In this document: positions 35,932 through 43,833 of the stretch, piece by piece | Numbering within the stretch: the first letter of the stretch is position 1 | Layout of the letters: each line of letters begins with the position of its first letter | Origin: Actinomadura hallensis | Lineage (GTDB): Bacteria > Actinomycetota > Actinomycetes > Streptosporangiales > Streptosporangiaceae | NCBI RefSeq assembly: GCF_006716765.1 | Contig: NZ_VFPO01000001.1 | Coordinates: forward strand, 2,232,001 to 2,296,000 | Direction of reading: 5' to 3' | Length of the DNA: 64,000 nt | The notes under the pieces: generated by a model | What the model was told of the DNA's origin: nothing | What the model saw: the letters and a program-made list of their open reading frames with translations, nothing else | The model's database searches: none | Made by a program: the position numbers and the translations under genes

Positions 35932-36303
35932 TTTGCAGTGCCCTTGGCGGTCGGGCCCTGGGGGCCCTCCCTTCGGCGGGCCCTGCGCGCGATCGCTGCA
36001 TCGCTCCGACTCGCCAGAGGCTCGCTGCGCGATCAGGTTCTCGCTTCGCTCGAACCTGCCTTCGGACGCGATCGCAGGCGTTGAGGTCGGCGCGTGGTCG
36101 CTGCGGTGGCTGAGGTCGTCGCGTCAGGTTCCTTGCGTTCTTGGTGGCCGGGATGGATCGGGAAATCGTTCAGAATTGCGGGGAAACGGGGTGTTCTAGC
36201 CGCGCCACGTGCGGTGATGCCGTTACAGTCGTGGGTCGTCAGACGGGTGAACGGTGAAAGGCGGTCGGCCGGAGAACGACCGCGGCACAGGAGAACGACA
36301 CCA
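35932..36303. repeat. REP-like intergenic region with TCGCTTCGCTCG words and hairpins
   Basis: 372 bases without a gene. The first 160 bases are rich in GGGCCC and CTTCGCTCG words. A hairpin CAGGTTC-tcgcttcgctc-GAACCTG lies at 36034-36058, preceded by GCGATCAG as at 1921. The last 100 bases (GTGCGGTGATGCCGTTACAGTCGTG) likely hold the promoter of the DUF4234 gene. Confidence 0.55.
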
Positions 36304-36807
36304 ATGGGCCATCCACAGCAGGGGCAGGGACACCACTACCAGCAGGCCGGTCACCAGGGCGGTTACGCGCCCGTCCCGCAGCAGCAGCAGGCGCCGGTCG
36401 CCGTCGGCGCCGGCGCGAACATGAAGCGCCGCAACCCCGTCGGCGCCTGGCTCGGCCTTCCCCTCATCACGTTCGGCATCTACGGGCTCGTGTGGTTCTA
36501 CAAGGTCCACAGCGAGCTGCACGGCTACGACCGGCGCATCGGCGACTCCGCCGTGAACGCGCTGCTGTCGATGATCTTCGGGGTGATCACGCTCGGCATC
36601 TGGCCCCTGGTCATGTGGGTCAAGCTCGGCGGCCGCATCGCCGCCGCCCAGCGCGCCGCGGGCCTCCAGCCGACCTGCAGCGGCGGGATCGGGTTCCTGC
36701 TCGGCGTCATCGGCTTCGGCGTCCTCTACTACCAGATCCAGCTCAACAAGGTCGTCGACCGCTACGGCGCCACCCCGCCGGGGCAGCAGGTCTCGCTCGT
36801 CGCCTGA
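36304..36807 (+). CDS. DUF4234 membrane protein
   Basis: 167 residues. A 43-residue Gln/His/Gly-rich head is followed by the DUF4234 domain: MKRRNPVGAWLGLPLITFGIYGLVWFYKVHSELHGYDRR, then LLSMIFGVITLGIWPLVMWVKLGGRIA and GIGFLLGVIGFGVLYYQIQLNKVVDRYG, giving three or four membrane helices. Function is unknown. The ATG at 36304 has AGGAGA upstream. Confidence 0.87.
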   Translation: MGHPQQGQGHHYQQAGHQGGYAPVPQQQQAPVAVGAGANMKRRNPVGAWLGLPLITFGIYGLVWFYKVHSELHGYDRRIGDSAVNALLSMIFGVITLGIWPLVMWVKLGGRIAAAQRAAGLQPTCSGGIGFLLGVIGFGVLYYQIQLNKVVDRYGATPPGQQVSLVA

Positions 36808-36865
36808 GCCCCGCCCGCCCGATCGTTCAGGGGCCCGCCGCCCCACCCCGCTGAAGATCGCTCCG

Positions 36866-36902
36866 GACCCCTCCGCCCTCACCCGTCGGCGGAGGGGTCT
36901 TC
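36866..36902 (+). terminator. Strong hairpin terminator
   Basis: A perfect 12-bp stem GACCCCTCCGCC/GGCGGAGGGGTC with a 10-nt loop, followed by TCTTCGCGTG, ends the DUF4234 gene. The same trailer CTCTTCGCGTG follows the terminator at 57388. Confidence 0.82.
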
Positions 36903-36945
36903 GCGTGCGCGGCGTCCTGTCGGAGGCGCGCGCCAGAATGGGCCC

Positions 36946-38649
36946 GTGAGGATCGCGGTTGCGGCCGGCGTGCGCGGCGCGGGAGCACTGCGGCCGCTCG
37001 CCGAGGACGGCACGCCCGCGGGGCCGGTGCAGAACGTCCCCGACCTCGTCGCGGCCATCGCGGAGCGGGAACGCGCGGAGGCGCCGCGGTGGGTGTGGGC
37101 GTCCACCGCGCGGATCTACCCCCGGCTCCTCGAGGCGGGCGTGCGGGTGGGCCGCTGCCACGACCTCGAACTGGCGGAGAACCTCCTGCTCGGCTACGCC
37201 GGGCGGCACGGGGAGCCGCGCTCCGTCAGGGCCGCGTGGGCGCGGCTGCGCGGCGAACCGGTGCCCGCCGACCCGCCCGCGCACGACGAGCCGGCGCAGG
37301 CGTCGCTCTTCGACGACGAGGCGGACGAGCCCGCCGACGACATCGAGCAGATCGTCGCCGTCCACGCCGCGCAGCAGCGCGCCGCCGCCGAGCCGGACGG
37401 GTTCCCCCTGCTGGCCGCCGCCGAGTCCGCCGGGGCGCTGGCGGCCGCGGAGATGGGGCACGACGGGCTGCCCTGGTCCGCCGAGGAGCACGACAGGCTG
37501 CTCACCGAGTTGCTCGGCCCGCGCCCCACCGGCGGCCTGCGGCCCCGCAGGCTGCAGGAACTCGCCGACCGCATCAGCGCGGCGTTCGGTCCCCGCACCC
37601 ACGTCAACCCCGACTCGCCCGCGCAGATCCTCAAGGCGTTCGCGTCGGCGGGACTGCCGATCCCCTCCACACGCGCGCACGTGCTCAAGCGGGTCGACCA
37701 CCCCGCCGTGCCGCTGCTCCTGGAGTACAAGGAGCTCGCGCGCCTCCACACCGCCCACGGCTGGGCCTGGCTGGACACCTGGGTCAGCGGCGGGCGGTTC
37801 CGCCCCGAGTACGTCGCCGGAGGCGTCGTGTCCGGCCGGTGGGCGACCAGCGGCGGCGGCGCGCTGCAGATCCCGCGCGTCCTGCGCACGGCCGTCGTCG
37901 CCGACCCCGGCTGGAAGCTGGTCGTCGCGGACGCCGCCCAGCTCGAGCCCCGGGTGCTGGCGGCCCTCGCGGGCGACCGGGCGTTCGCCGAGGCCGCCGC
38001 CCACGGCGACCTCTACGAGGCCCTGTCCGGCGCGTTCGCCGCCGGAGCTCCCGGCGCCCGCGGCTCCGTCTCCGAGGGCGGCGGCATGAGCGCGCGGGAC
38101 AAGGCCAAGCTCGCGCTGCTGTCCGCCATGTACGGGGGCGGGACGGGCGAGGCCGTACAGCTCCTCGCCGTCCTGCGGAACCGGTTCCCCGCGGCGTTCG
38201 ACTACGTGGAGGCCGCCGCGCGGGCGGGGGAGCGGGGGCGGCTCGTCCGGTCCCGGCTGGGCCGCACCTGCCCGCCGCCCCCGCCGGGCTGGCGCGAGCT
38301 GACGTCCGCGGGCGACGACGCCTCCGCCGAGCGCCGCGGCGCGGCCGCGCAGGCGCTGCGCAGCCGGGGCCGCTTCACCCGCAACTTCGTCGTCCAGGCC
38401 ACCGCCGCCGACTGGGCGCTCGCCCTGCTCGCCTCCCTGCGCCGCCGCCTCGTCCCCCTGGACGGCCCGCGGCTGGTGTTCTTCCAGCACGACGAGGTCA
38501 TCGTGCACACGCCCGCCGACCGGGCCGGGGACGTCGCCGACGCCGTCCGGGCCGCCGCGGACGAGGCGCGGCGGCTGCTGTTCGGCTCCACCCCCGTCGT
38601 GTTCCCCATGGAGATCGCGGTCGTGGACCGCTACGCCGACGCCAAGTAG
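36946..38649 (+). CDS. PolA-like DNA polymerase with inactive or divergent exonuclease region, no 5'-nuclease
   Basis: 567 residues, often annotated as bifunctional 3'-5' exonuclease/DNA polymerase in actinobacteria. It lacks the N-terminal 5'-3' nuclease of DNA polymerase I. Polymerase motif A is VVADAAQLEPRVLAAL (DYSQIELR in Pol I, so the Tyr-Ser are Ala-Ala), motif B RDKAKLALLSAMYGGG, and motif C FFQHDEVIVHTP with the catalytic His-Asp-Glu. The first 200 residues are only weakly exonuclease-like. It starts with GTG at 36946. It is probably a repair or translesion enzyme; this is inference. Confidence 0.88.
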   Translation: MRIAVAAGVRGAGALRPLAEDGTPAGPVQNVPDLVAAIAERERAEAPRWVWASTARIYPRLLEAGVRVGRCHDLELAENLLLGYAGRHGEPRSVRAAWARLRGEPVPADPPAHDEPAQASLFDDEADEPADDIEQIVAVHAAQQRAAAEPDGFPLLAAAESAGALAAAEMGHDGLPWSAEEHDRLLTELLGPRPTGGLRPRRLQELADRISAAFGPRTHVNPDSPAQILKAFASAGLPIPSTRAHVLKRVDHPAVPLLLEYKELARLHTAHGWAWLDTWVSGGRFRPEYVAGGVVSGRWATSGGGALQIPRVLRTAVVADPGWKLVVADAAQLEPRVLAALAGDRAFAEAAAHGDLYEALSGAFAAGAPGARGSVSEGGGMSARDKAKLALLSAMYGGGTGEAVQLLAVLRNRFPAAFDYVEAAARAGERGRLVRSRLGRTCPPPPPGWRELTSAGDDASAERRGAAAQALRSRGRFTRNFVVQATAADWALALLASLRRRLVPLDGPRLVFFQHDEVIVHTPADRAGDVADAVRAAADEARRLLFGSTPVVFPMEIAVVDRYADAK

Positions 38650-38668
38650 CCGGCGCGGCCCGCCGCGC

Positions 38669-39931
38669 TCAGCCGGAGACCGAGTAGGACGGGCGCGTGT
38701 TGAGGGTCTCCACGTCGTCGAAGGACGTCTTGCGGTACGCGCCGCTGATGGTCTCCAGCTCGCTCGGCGTCAGGACGTCCTCTATGAAGTCGAACCCGTG
38801 GGGCGCGCGCTCGCTGACCGCCTGAAGGATGCGGTCGGCGGGCATGTCCCGGCACGCCAGCACGATGGCGTTGACCGTTTCGCGGCGCTCCCGCTCGTAG
38901 GCGAGGAGCCCCTCGGCGGGTTCGGGCGCCCTGGCCAGCTCGTGCGCCAGCACGCGCGCGTCGAGGACGGCCTGCGACCCGCCGTTGGAGCCGATCGGGT
39001 ACATCGGGTGGGCCGCGTCGCCGAGCAGCGTGACCCGGCCGGACGTCCAGCGGTCGAGCGGGTCGCGGTCCACCATCGGGTACTCGAGGATCTCGTCGGA
39101 ACCCGACAGCATCGCCGGGACGTCGAGCCAGTCGAACTTCCAGTCGGCGAAGTGGGGGAGGACGTCCTCCAGCCGGCCCTTGCGGTTCCAGTCGGCGGGG
39201 TGCTCCAGCCGGTCGTCGGCGATCCGCACCTCCGCGACCCAGTTCAGCAGCGCCCTGCCCCGCCGCTCCGCCTGCCTGGAGATCGGGTAGACGACCATCT
39301 TGGACGCGGCGTTGCTGCCCGCTATGGCCAGCGTCCGCCCGGTGAGGAACGGCTCGCCCTCGGTGATGCCGCGCCACATCCGGATCCCGTTCCACAGCGG
39401 CGCCTTCTCGCCGGGGTTCAGCTGGGCGCGGACCGCCGAGTGCAGGCCGTCCGCGCCGACCAGCACGTCCGCGGTGACGGTGTCAGCGGTGCCGGACGCG
39501 CGGTCGTACAGCCGCGCGCGGACCCGCTCCCCGTCCTGCTCGAAGCCCTCGAACACCGTCCCGGTGCGGACGGCGCTCTCGCCGAGCCGGGCGAACACGG
39601 CCTCCAGCAGGATCATCTGCAGCTCGCCGCGGTGGATGGAGTACTGCGGCCAGCGGTAGCCGAGCGCACGGCCCCGCGGCTCCGCCCAGATCCGGCCGCC
39701 GTACCGGTCGAAGTGGACCGTCTCGGCGGTCGGGATGCCGGTCTCGGCGAGCTCGTCGCCGAGACCCAGCTCGTCGAGTTCCCGAACGGCGTGGGGGAGC
39801 AGGTTGATGCCGACGCCGAGCGGCCGCAGCCGCTGCGCCGCATCGACGACCAGCGCCTCGACTCCGGCCGCGTGCAGGCTCAGGGCGGTGGTGAGACCGC
39901 CGATCCCCGCCCCCACGATCAATACGCGCAT
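38669..39931 (-). CDS. FAD-dependent aromatic-ring-type monooxygenase (PhzS / salicylate hydroxylase-like)
   Basis: 420 residues, class A flavin monooxygenase: GAGIGGLTTALSLHAAGVEALVVDAA (FAD), VLVGADGLHSAVR (DG motif) and VTLLGDAAHPMYPIGSNGGSQAVLDARVLA (GD motif). These use NAD(P)H and O2 to hydroxylate aromatic or heteroaromatic rings. PhzS-like members often carry the GSNGGSQA form seen here. It is 111 bases downstream of the ATPase gene of an ABC importer, all on the minus strand, so the importer probably brings in its substrate. The compound is unknown. Confidence 0.88.
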   Translation of the reverse strand: MRVLIVGAGIGGLTTALSLHAAGVEALVVDAAQRLRPLGVGINLLPHAVRELDELGLGDELAETGIPTAETVHFDRYGGRIWAEPRGRALGYRWPQYSIHRGELQMILLEAVFARLGESAVRTGTVFEGFEQDGERVRARLYDRASGTADTVTADVLVGADGLHSAVRAQLNPGEKAPLWNGIRMWRGITEGEPFLTGRTLAIAGSNAASKMVVYPISRQAERRGRALLNWVAEVRIADDRLEHPADWNRKGRLEDVLPHFADWKFDWLDVPAMLSGSDEILEYPMVDRDPLDRWTSGRVTLLGDAAHPMYPIGSNGGSQAVLDARVLAHELARAPEPAEGLLAYERERRETVNAIVLACRDMPADRILQAVSERAPHGFDFIEDVLTPSELETISGAYRKTSFDDVETLNTRPSYSVSG

Positions 39932-40042
39932 GAACCGCCCTCCGTCGCCGGGGCGGGCGGGGCCGGGTCGGGCGGCCCCGCCCGCCCCTGTTCTCGCTGT
40001 TCGCCGCCGCGCGGCGGCCGTTCCCTCCGTGCGCGGGCCGGG

Positions 40043-40873
40043 TCAGGCCGACTCGCCGCCGGAGTCCTTCACGTCGTTCGCCGCGGCCGCCTGCGCTCCG
40101 ACGGGCTCCGCGCCCGGCTCCCGCGCGCCGCCGCGCACCAGCCGGCCGATCTCGGCTCGCAGCTGGATGAACTCGGGCAGGCTCCGCGTGTCGATCTGGT
40201 CGCGGACCGAGGGCAGCCCGACCGGCAGGTCGGCGTGCACTCGGGCGGGGGACTTGTTGAGCACGACGACGCGGTCACCGACATAGACGCTCTCGTCGAT
40301 GTCGTGGGTGACCAGGAGGATCGTCATCTTCTCCGTGCGGTGCACCTGCAGGACGAGGTCCTCCAGGTCCTCCCGGGTCTGGGCGTCCACGGAGCCGAAC
40401 GGCTCGTCCATCAGCATCAGCGAGGGACGGAAGGCCAGCGCCCGCGCGATCGACACGCGCTGCTGCATGCCGCCGGACAGCTGCCACGGGTACTTGCGGC
40501 CCGCGTCCGGCAGGCCCACCGACTCCAGGGCCTCCTGCGCCGCGGCCCGCCGCTCCGCGCGCGACTTGCCGCGCCGGCGCAGGGGGAGCGCCACGTTGTC
40601 GCGGACGGTCAGCCAGGGGAACAGCGAGCGGCTGTAGTCCTGGAAGACCACCGCGAGGTCGTCGGGCACCCCGTTGATCGGCTTGCCGTCGAGGGTGATC
40701 CTCCCGCCGGTCGGGCGGATCAGCCCGGCGATGGCGCGCAGCAGGGTCGACTTGCCGCAGCCGGACGGGCCGACGATGCTCAGCAGCTGGCCGTCGGGCA
40801 CGGTGAGATCGAGGCCGTCGATGGCCTTGTGCCCGTCGGCGTAGGAGTGGGTGAGGCCGGTAATTTGAAGCAT
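40043..40873 (-). CDS. ABC importer ATPase (SsuB/TauB/NrtD type)
   Basis: 276 residues. Walker A GPSGCGKST, Q-loop VVFQDYSRSLFPWLTVRDNVALP, signature LSGGMQQRVSIARAL, Walker B LMLMDEPFGSVD and H-loop VTHDIDES are all present; the PWLTVRDN segment is typical of the nitrate/sulfonate/taurine/thiamine-precursor importers. The last 45 residues are an Ala-rich extension. ATG at 40873 is used; the GTG immediately before it (40876) is possible. The gene follows the second permease by about 50 bases. Confidence 0.93.
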   Translation of the reverse strand: MLQITGLTHSYADGHKAIDGLDLTVPDGQLLSIVGPSGCGKSTLLRAIAGLIRPTGGRITLDGKPINGVPDDLAVVFQDYSRSLFPWLTVRDNVALPLRRRGKSRAERRAAAQEALESVGLPDAGRKYPWQLSGGMQQRVSIARALAFRPSLMLMDEPFGSVDAQTREDLEDLVLQVHRTEKMTILLVTHDIDESVYVGDRVVVLNKSPARVHADLPVGLPSVRDQIDTRSLPEFIQLRAEIGRLVRGGAREPGAEPVGAQAAAANDVKDSGGESA

Positions 40874-40925
40874 CACGGCCGCCCTTTCTGTGTGTGCGTC
40901 ATGAGGGTCAGCGTGGGGGGCATCG

Positions 40926-41729
40926 TCAGTTCGCGAGCCGCTGAGCGCCGATGTGCCAGGCCAGCAGGCGGCGCTCCAGGAGCACGAAGACGGCGTTGAA
41001 CAGGAAGCCGAGGATGCCCAGCATGACGATGCCGGCCCACATTCGGGGCAGCTCGAACGAGCGCTGGGCGCCGATGAGCTCGGAGCCGATGCCCGCCGTG
41101 CTGCCGAACAGCTCGGAGATGACCATGAGGATCAGGGCGAACGACAGCGCCACCCGCAGCCCCGCGGCGATCTTCGGCGCCGCGCCCGGGAGGATGACGG
41201 TCACCAGCTGCCGGAACCGGCTGAGGCCGAACACCCTGGCCGTGTCCAGCTGCAGGGTGTCCACGGTGCGGACGCCGTCGCAGGTGTTCAGCAGCACCGG
41301 CCACACCACGCCGAACGCGATCGTGACGATCTGCATGGTGGCGCCGAGCTGGAACACGATGATGAAGAACGGGAGCAGGGTCGGGGGCGGCACCGCGCGC
41401 AGGAACTCCAGCACCGGGCTCGCCATGTCGTAGAGGACCCGCGACCTTCCGATCGCCACGCCCACCACGACGCCGACGGCGCCGGCGGCGCCCCATCCGA
41501 CGAAGAGGTTGGTGAGGCTGGTGGAGAAGTCGTCGGTCGCGTTCTCGGTGAGGAACAGGCTCGACGCCGGCCCGGAGAACCACAGCTCGTGCAGCGCCCC
41601 GAGGATCGTCGTGGGCGGCGGGAAATAGGTCTCGTCGACCGCCCGGGTGACGAGCTCCCACAGCACCGCGACGATGACGACGAGCCAGGCGCGCTCGACG
41701 AACCCGCGCAGCCCCTTGAGGACCTTCAT
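40926..41729 (-). CDS. ABC importer permease 2 (SsuC/TauC type)
   Basis: 267 residues with about six helices and the BPD_transp_1 EAA loop (ARVFGLSRFRQLVTVILPGAAPKIAAGLR). The start ATG at 41729 overlaps the preceding permease stop as ATGA, so translation is coupled. The pair of distinct permeases indicates a heterodimeric membrane channel. Confidence 0.93.
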   Translation of the reverse strand: MKVLKGLRGFVERAWLVVIVAVLWELVTRAVDETYFPPPTTILGALHELWFSGPASSLFLTENATDDFSTSLTNLFVGWGAAGAVGVVVGVAIGRSRVLYDMASPVLEFLRAVPPPTLLPFFIIVFQLGATMQIVTIAFGVVWPVLLNTCDGVRTVDTLQLDTARVFGLSRFRQLVTVILPGAAPKIAAGLRVALSFALILMVISELFGSTAGIGSELIGAQRSFELPRMWAGIVMLGILGFLFNAVFVLLERRLLAWHIGAQRLAN

Positions 41730-42502
41730 GTGACACCCTCCACCCTTGCCGAGTGCCACCTGAACGCAATCCGTTCTAGTCCGAGCAGCGCCAGGTTGGC
41801 CAGCAGTCCGAGCACCCCGGCCCAGACCGCGCCGGCCAGGAGCAGGTCGGTGCGGCCTCCTCCGGCCTGCGTGGAGCTGAGGTAGATGCCGACGCCGTCG
41901 ATGCCGCCGGCCAGCAGCTCGGTGCTGATCACGACGATGAGCGCGACGGACGCGGCGATCCTGACGCCGGTGGTGATGAACGGCGCGGCGCTCGGCAGCG
42001 AGACGCGCCACAGCACCGACGGTGTGCCGAACCCGAAGCTGCGCAGGCTGTCCTTGGCGACCGGATCGACGTCGCGGAGCGCGTACAAGGTGTTGATGAG
42101 GATCGGCCACAGGCACGCGTAGAAGATGAGGGACATCTTCATCTGCGTGGGGTCGGCGAACAGGATGATGGCGAGCGGAATCAGCGCGACCGAGGGGATG
42201 GGCCGCATCAGCTCGACGAGCGCGCGGGCGGCGGTGCCCAGCAGCGGCACCGAGCCGAGCAGAACGCCCAGCGGCACCGCCACGAGCACCGCCAGCGCGA
42301 GCCCGCCGAACCACGCCTGGAGCGTGGCCCCGACGTCGACGAGGAACTCCTGGTCGACGCCGAGCTTCGCGGCCTCCCACAAGACGGTCGTCGCCGGGGG
42401 GAGGGCGGACTCGTCGATGAGGCCGGCGCGACTCACGACCTCGAGGACGGCGACCACCCCGGCCACCCCGGCGGCGCCCAAAAGGACACGGCGAAAATTC
42501 AT
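41726..42502 (-). CDS. ABC importer permease 1 (SsuC/TauC type)
   Basis: 258 residues, six helices, EAA loop SLRSFGFGTPSVLWRVSLPSAAPFITTGVRI. The start ATG at 42502 overlaps the stop of the binding-protein gene as ATGA. It is homologous to but clearly different from permease 2. Together with the ATPase and the lipoprotein it forms one importer of the nitrate/sulfonate/taurine (NitT/TauT) family. Confidence 0.93.
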   Translation of the reverse strand: MNFRRVLLGAAGVAGVVAVLEVVSRAGLIDESALPPATTVLWEAAKLGVDQEFLVDVGATLQAWFGGLALAVLVAVPLGVLLGSVPLLGTAARALVELMRPIPSVALIPLAIILFADPTQMKMSLIFYACLWPILINTLYALRDVDPVAKDSLRSFGFGTPSVLWRVSLPSAAPFITTGVRIAASVALIVVISTELLAGGIDGVGIYLSSTQAGGGRTDLLLAGAVWAGVLGLLANLALLGLERIAFRWHSARVEGVT

Positions 42503-43485
42503 GCGGCGGATTCGGCGATGTACTGCTTGATGTCGATCTTTTCGTCGACGTAGCCGAACTGGAGCATCACGTCCGCCACGCGCTGGAGGCGGGTGGCGCT
42601 CAGCGTGGTCGGGAACGAGCCGTAGTTCATGGTCGCTGCGACCTTCTCGTCGATGCCCTTGGCGTAGGTGGGCAGCGTGTCCTGCACGAGCTTACGGTCG
42701 GCCGCCATGCCCTGGGCCTTCTGAAGCGCGCGCTGGAACGCGGCGGTGGTCTTCGGGTGCTCCTGGATGAACTTCTCGGTGGCGGCGTAGCCGGCGATCG
42801 GGAAGTCGGCGGTGGCGCCGCTGGAAAGGTCGGCGACCATGCGGGCGCCCATCGACTGCTGCATCTGGGTGCCGAACGGCTCGATCGCCTGGACGGCCTC
42901 GACGCTCTCGGACTTCAGGGCCTGCTCCATGGCGGGCGGAGCGATCTCCACGAAGTCCTTGTCCTCGTCGAAGTCGATGTTCTGGGGCTTGCCGGCGGCC
43001 CGGACGAGCAGCGTGCTGATGTTGCGCTTGGTGTTGACGCCGATCTTCTTGCCCTTGAGGTCCTCGATCGTGCGGTACGGGGAGTCCTTGCGCACCATCA
43101 GGGTGTGGGTCTTGGAGTCGCTCTGGAAGCCCTCGGCGACGATCTTCGGCTTGAAGCCGGGGTCCTTGACCGCGGCGGTGAGCAGCGAGACGTAGTTGCC
43201 GAAGCTGAAGTCGAGACGGCCGCTCTTCAGCAGCGGGATTCCGGCGGCGCCGCCCTGGATGACCTGCGTCGTCACCTCCAGGCCCTCGGCTTTGAAAAGG
43301 CCCTTGTCGATGGCGATCTGGACGGGCGCGGTGTCGGCGACCGTCATGGTGCCAAGAGTGATCTTGGTCTTCTCCAGGCCGCTGGCCGAGGAGGAGTCGT
43401 CGGAATCGCCGCAGGCGACCGCGGTGAGGCTCAGGGCGATGGCGAGTGCTCCGCCGATGAACGTGCGGCGGTGGGAAGCAGACAT
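42499..43485 (-). CDS. ABC importer substrate-binding lipoprotein (NMT1/SsuA-like)
   Basis: 328 residues. Signal peptide RRTFIGGALAIALSLTAVAC ends in a lipobox (TAVAC) so the Cys near residue 25 should be lipidated and hold the protein on the outer face of the membrane. The mature part is a type-2 periplasmic-binding fold of the NMT1/THI5-like or SsuA-like group (ITLGTMTVADTAPVQIAIDKGLFKAEGLEV). The ligand is not predictable by eye. The ATG at 43485 has GGAGCG upstream; an ATG at 43596 would disrupt the signal. It is the first gene of the five-gene operon ending with the monooxygenase. Confidence 0.92.
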   Translation of the reverse strand: MSASHRRTFIGGALAIALSLTAVACGDSDDSSSASGLEKTKITLGTMTVADTAPVQIAIDKGLFKAEGLEVTTQVIQGGAAGIPLLKSGRLDFSFGNYVSLLTAAVKDPGFKPKIVAEGFQSDSKTHTLMVRKDSPYRTIEDLKGKKIGVNTKRNISTLLVRAAGKPQNIDFDEDKDFVEIAPPAMEQALKSESVEAVQAIEPFGTQMQQSMGARMVADLSSGATADFPIAGYAATEKFIQEHPKTTAAFQRALQKAQGMAADRKLVQDTLPTYAKGIDEKVAATMNYGSFPTTLSATRLQRVADVMLQFGYVDEKIDIKQYIAESAA

Positions 43486-43833
43486 GAACAACGCTCCATT
43501 TGCGGGGGGAAGCTGGTCGAAAGCTGATCTTTCGACGAGCCGGGAGCGTAGCGCACCGTGGACGCGCCATGGGAGAGTTGCCAGCTTTACGTGCACTTAT
43601 GTGAACACACGTGAACAAGCTGTGACATTCGTATCTTCCCCATCACAAGTCCAGACCTGTGTGATCATTCGGGTTGGCCATGATGGTTGCTCTGTGTTGC
43701 AATGTTCGGCGCTTGCCCACAGTGGTGCGGGCAGGCGACGCGACCCGAATCTCGTTCAGGGTCACTGTGCGCCGCGAGCGATCGACCCATTGAGAGGTAG
43801 CGGAGGGCAGTGCGGAAAGCCGAAGGGGCCGAG
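43486..43833. promoter_or_regulatory. Divergent promoter region between the ABC importer operon and the conservon
   Basis: About 350 bases with lower G+C than the genes. GTGAACACACGTGAAC at about 43602-43617 is a direct repeat of GTGAAC with 4 bases between, just after TGCACTTAT, and lies roughly 115-130 bases upstream of the importer lipoprotein ATG; it is a candidate regulator site. No HVD-type leader peptide is visible here. No gene is supported. Confidence 0.4.
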
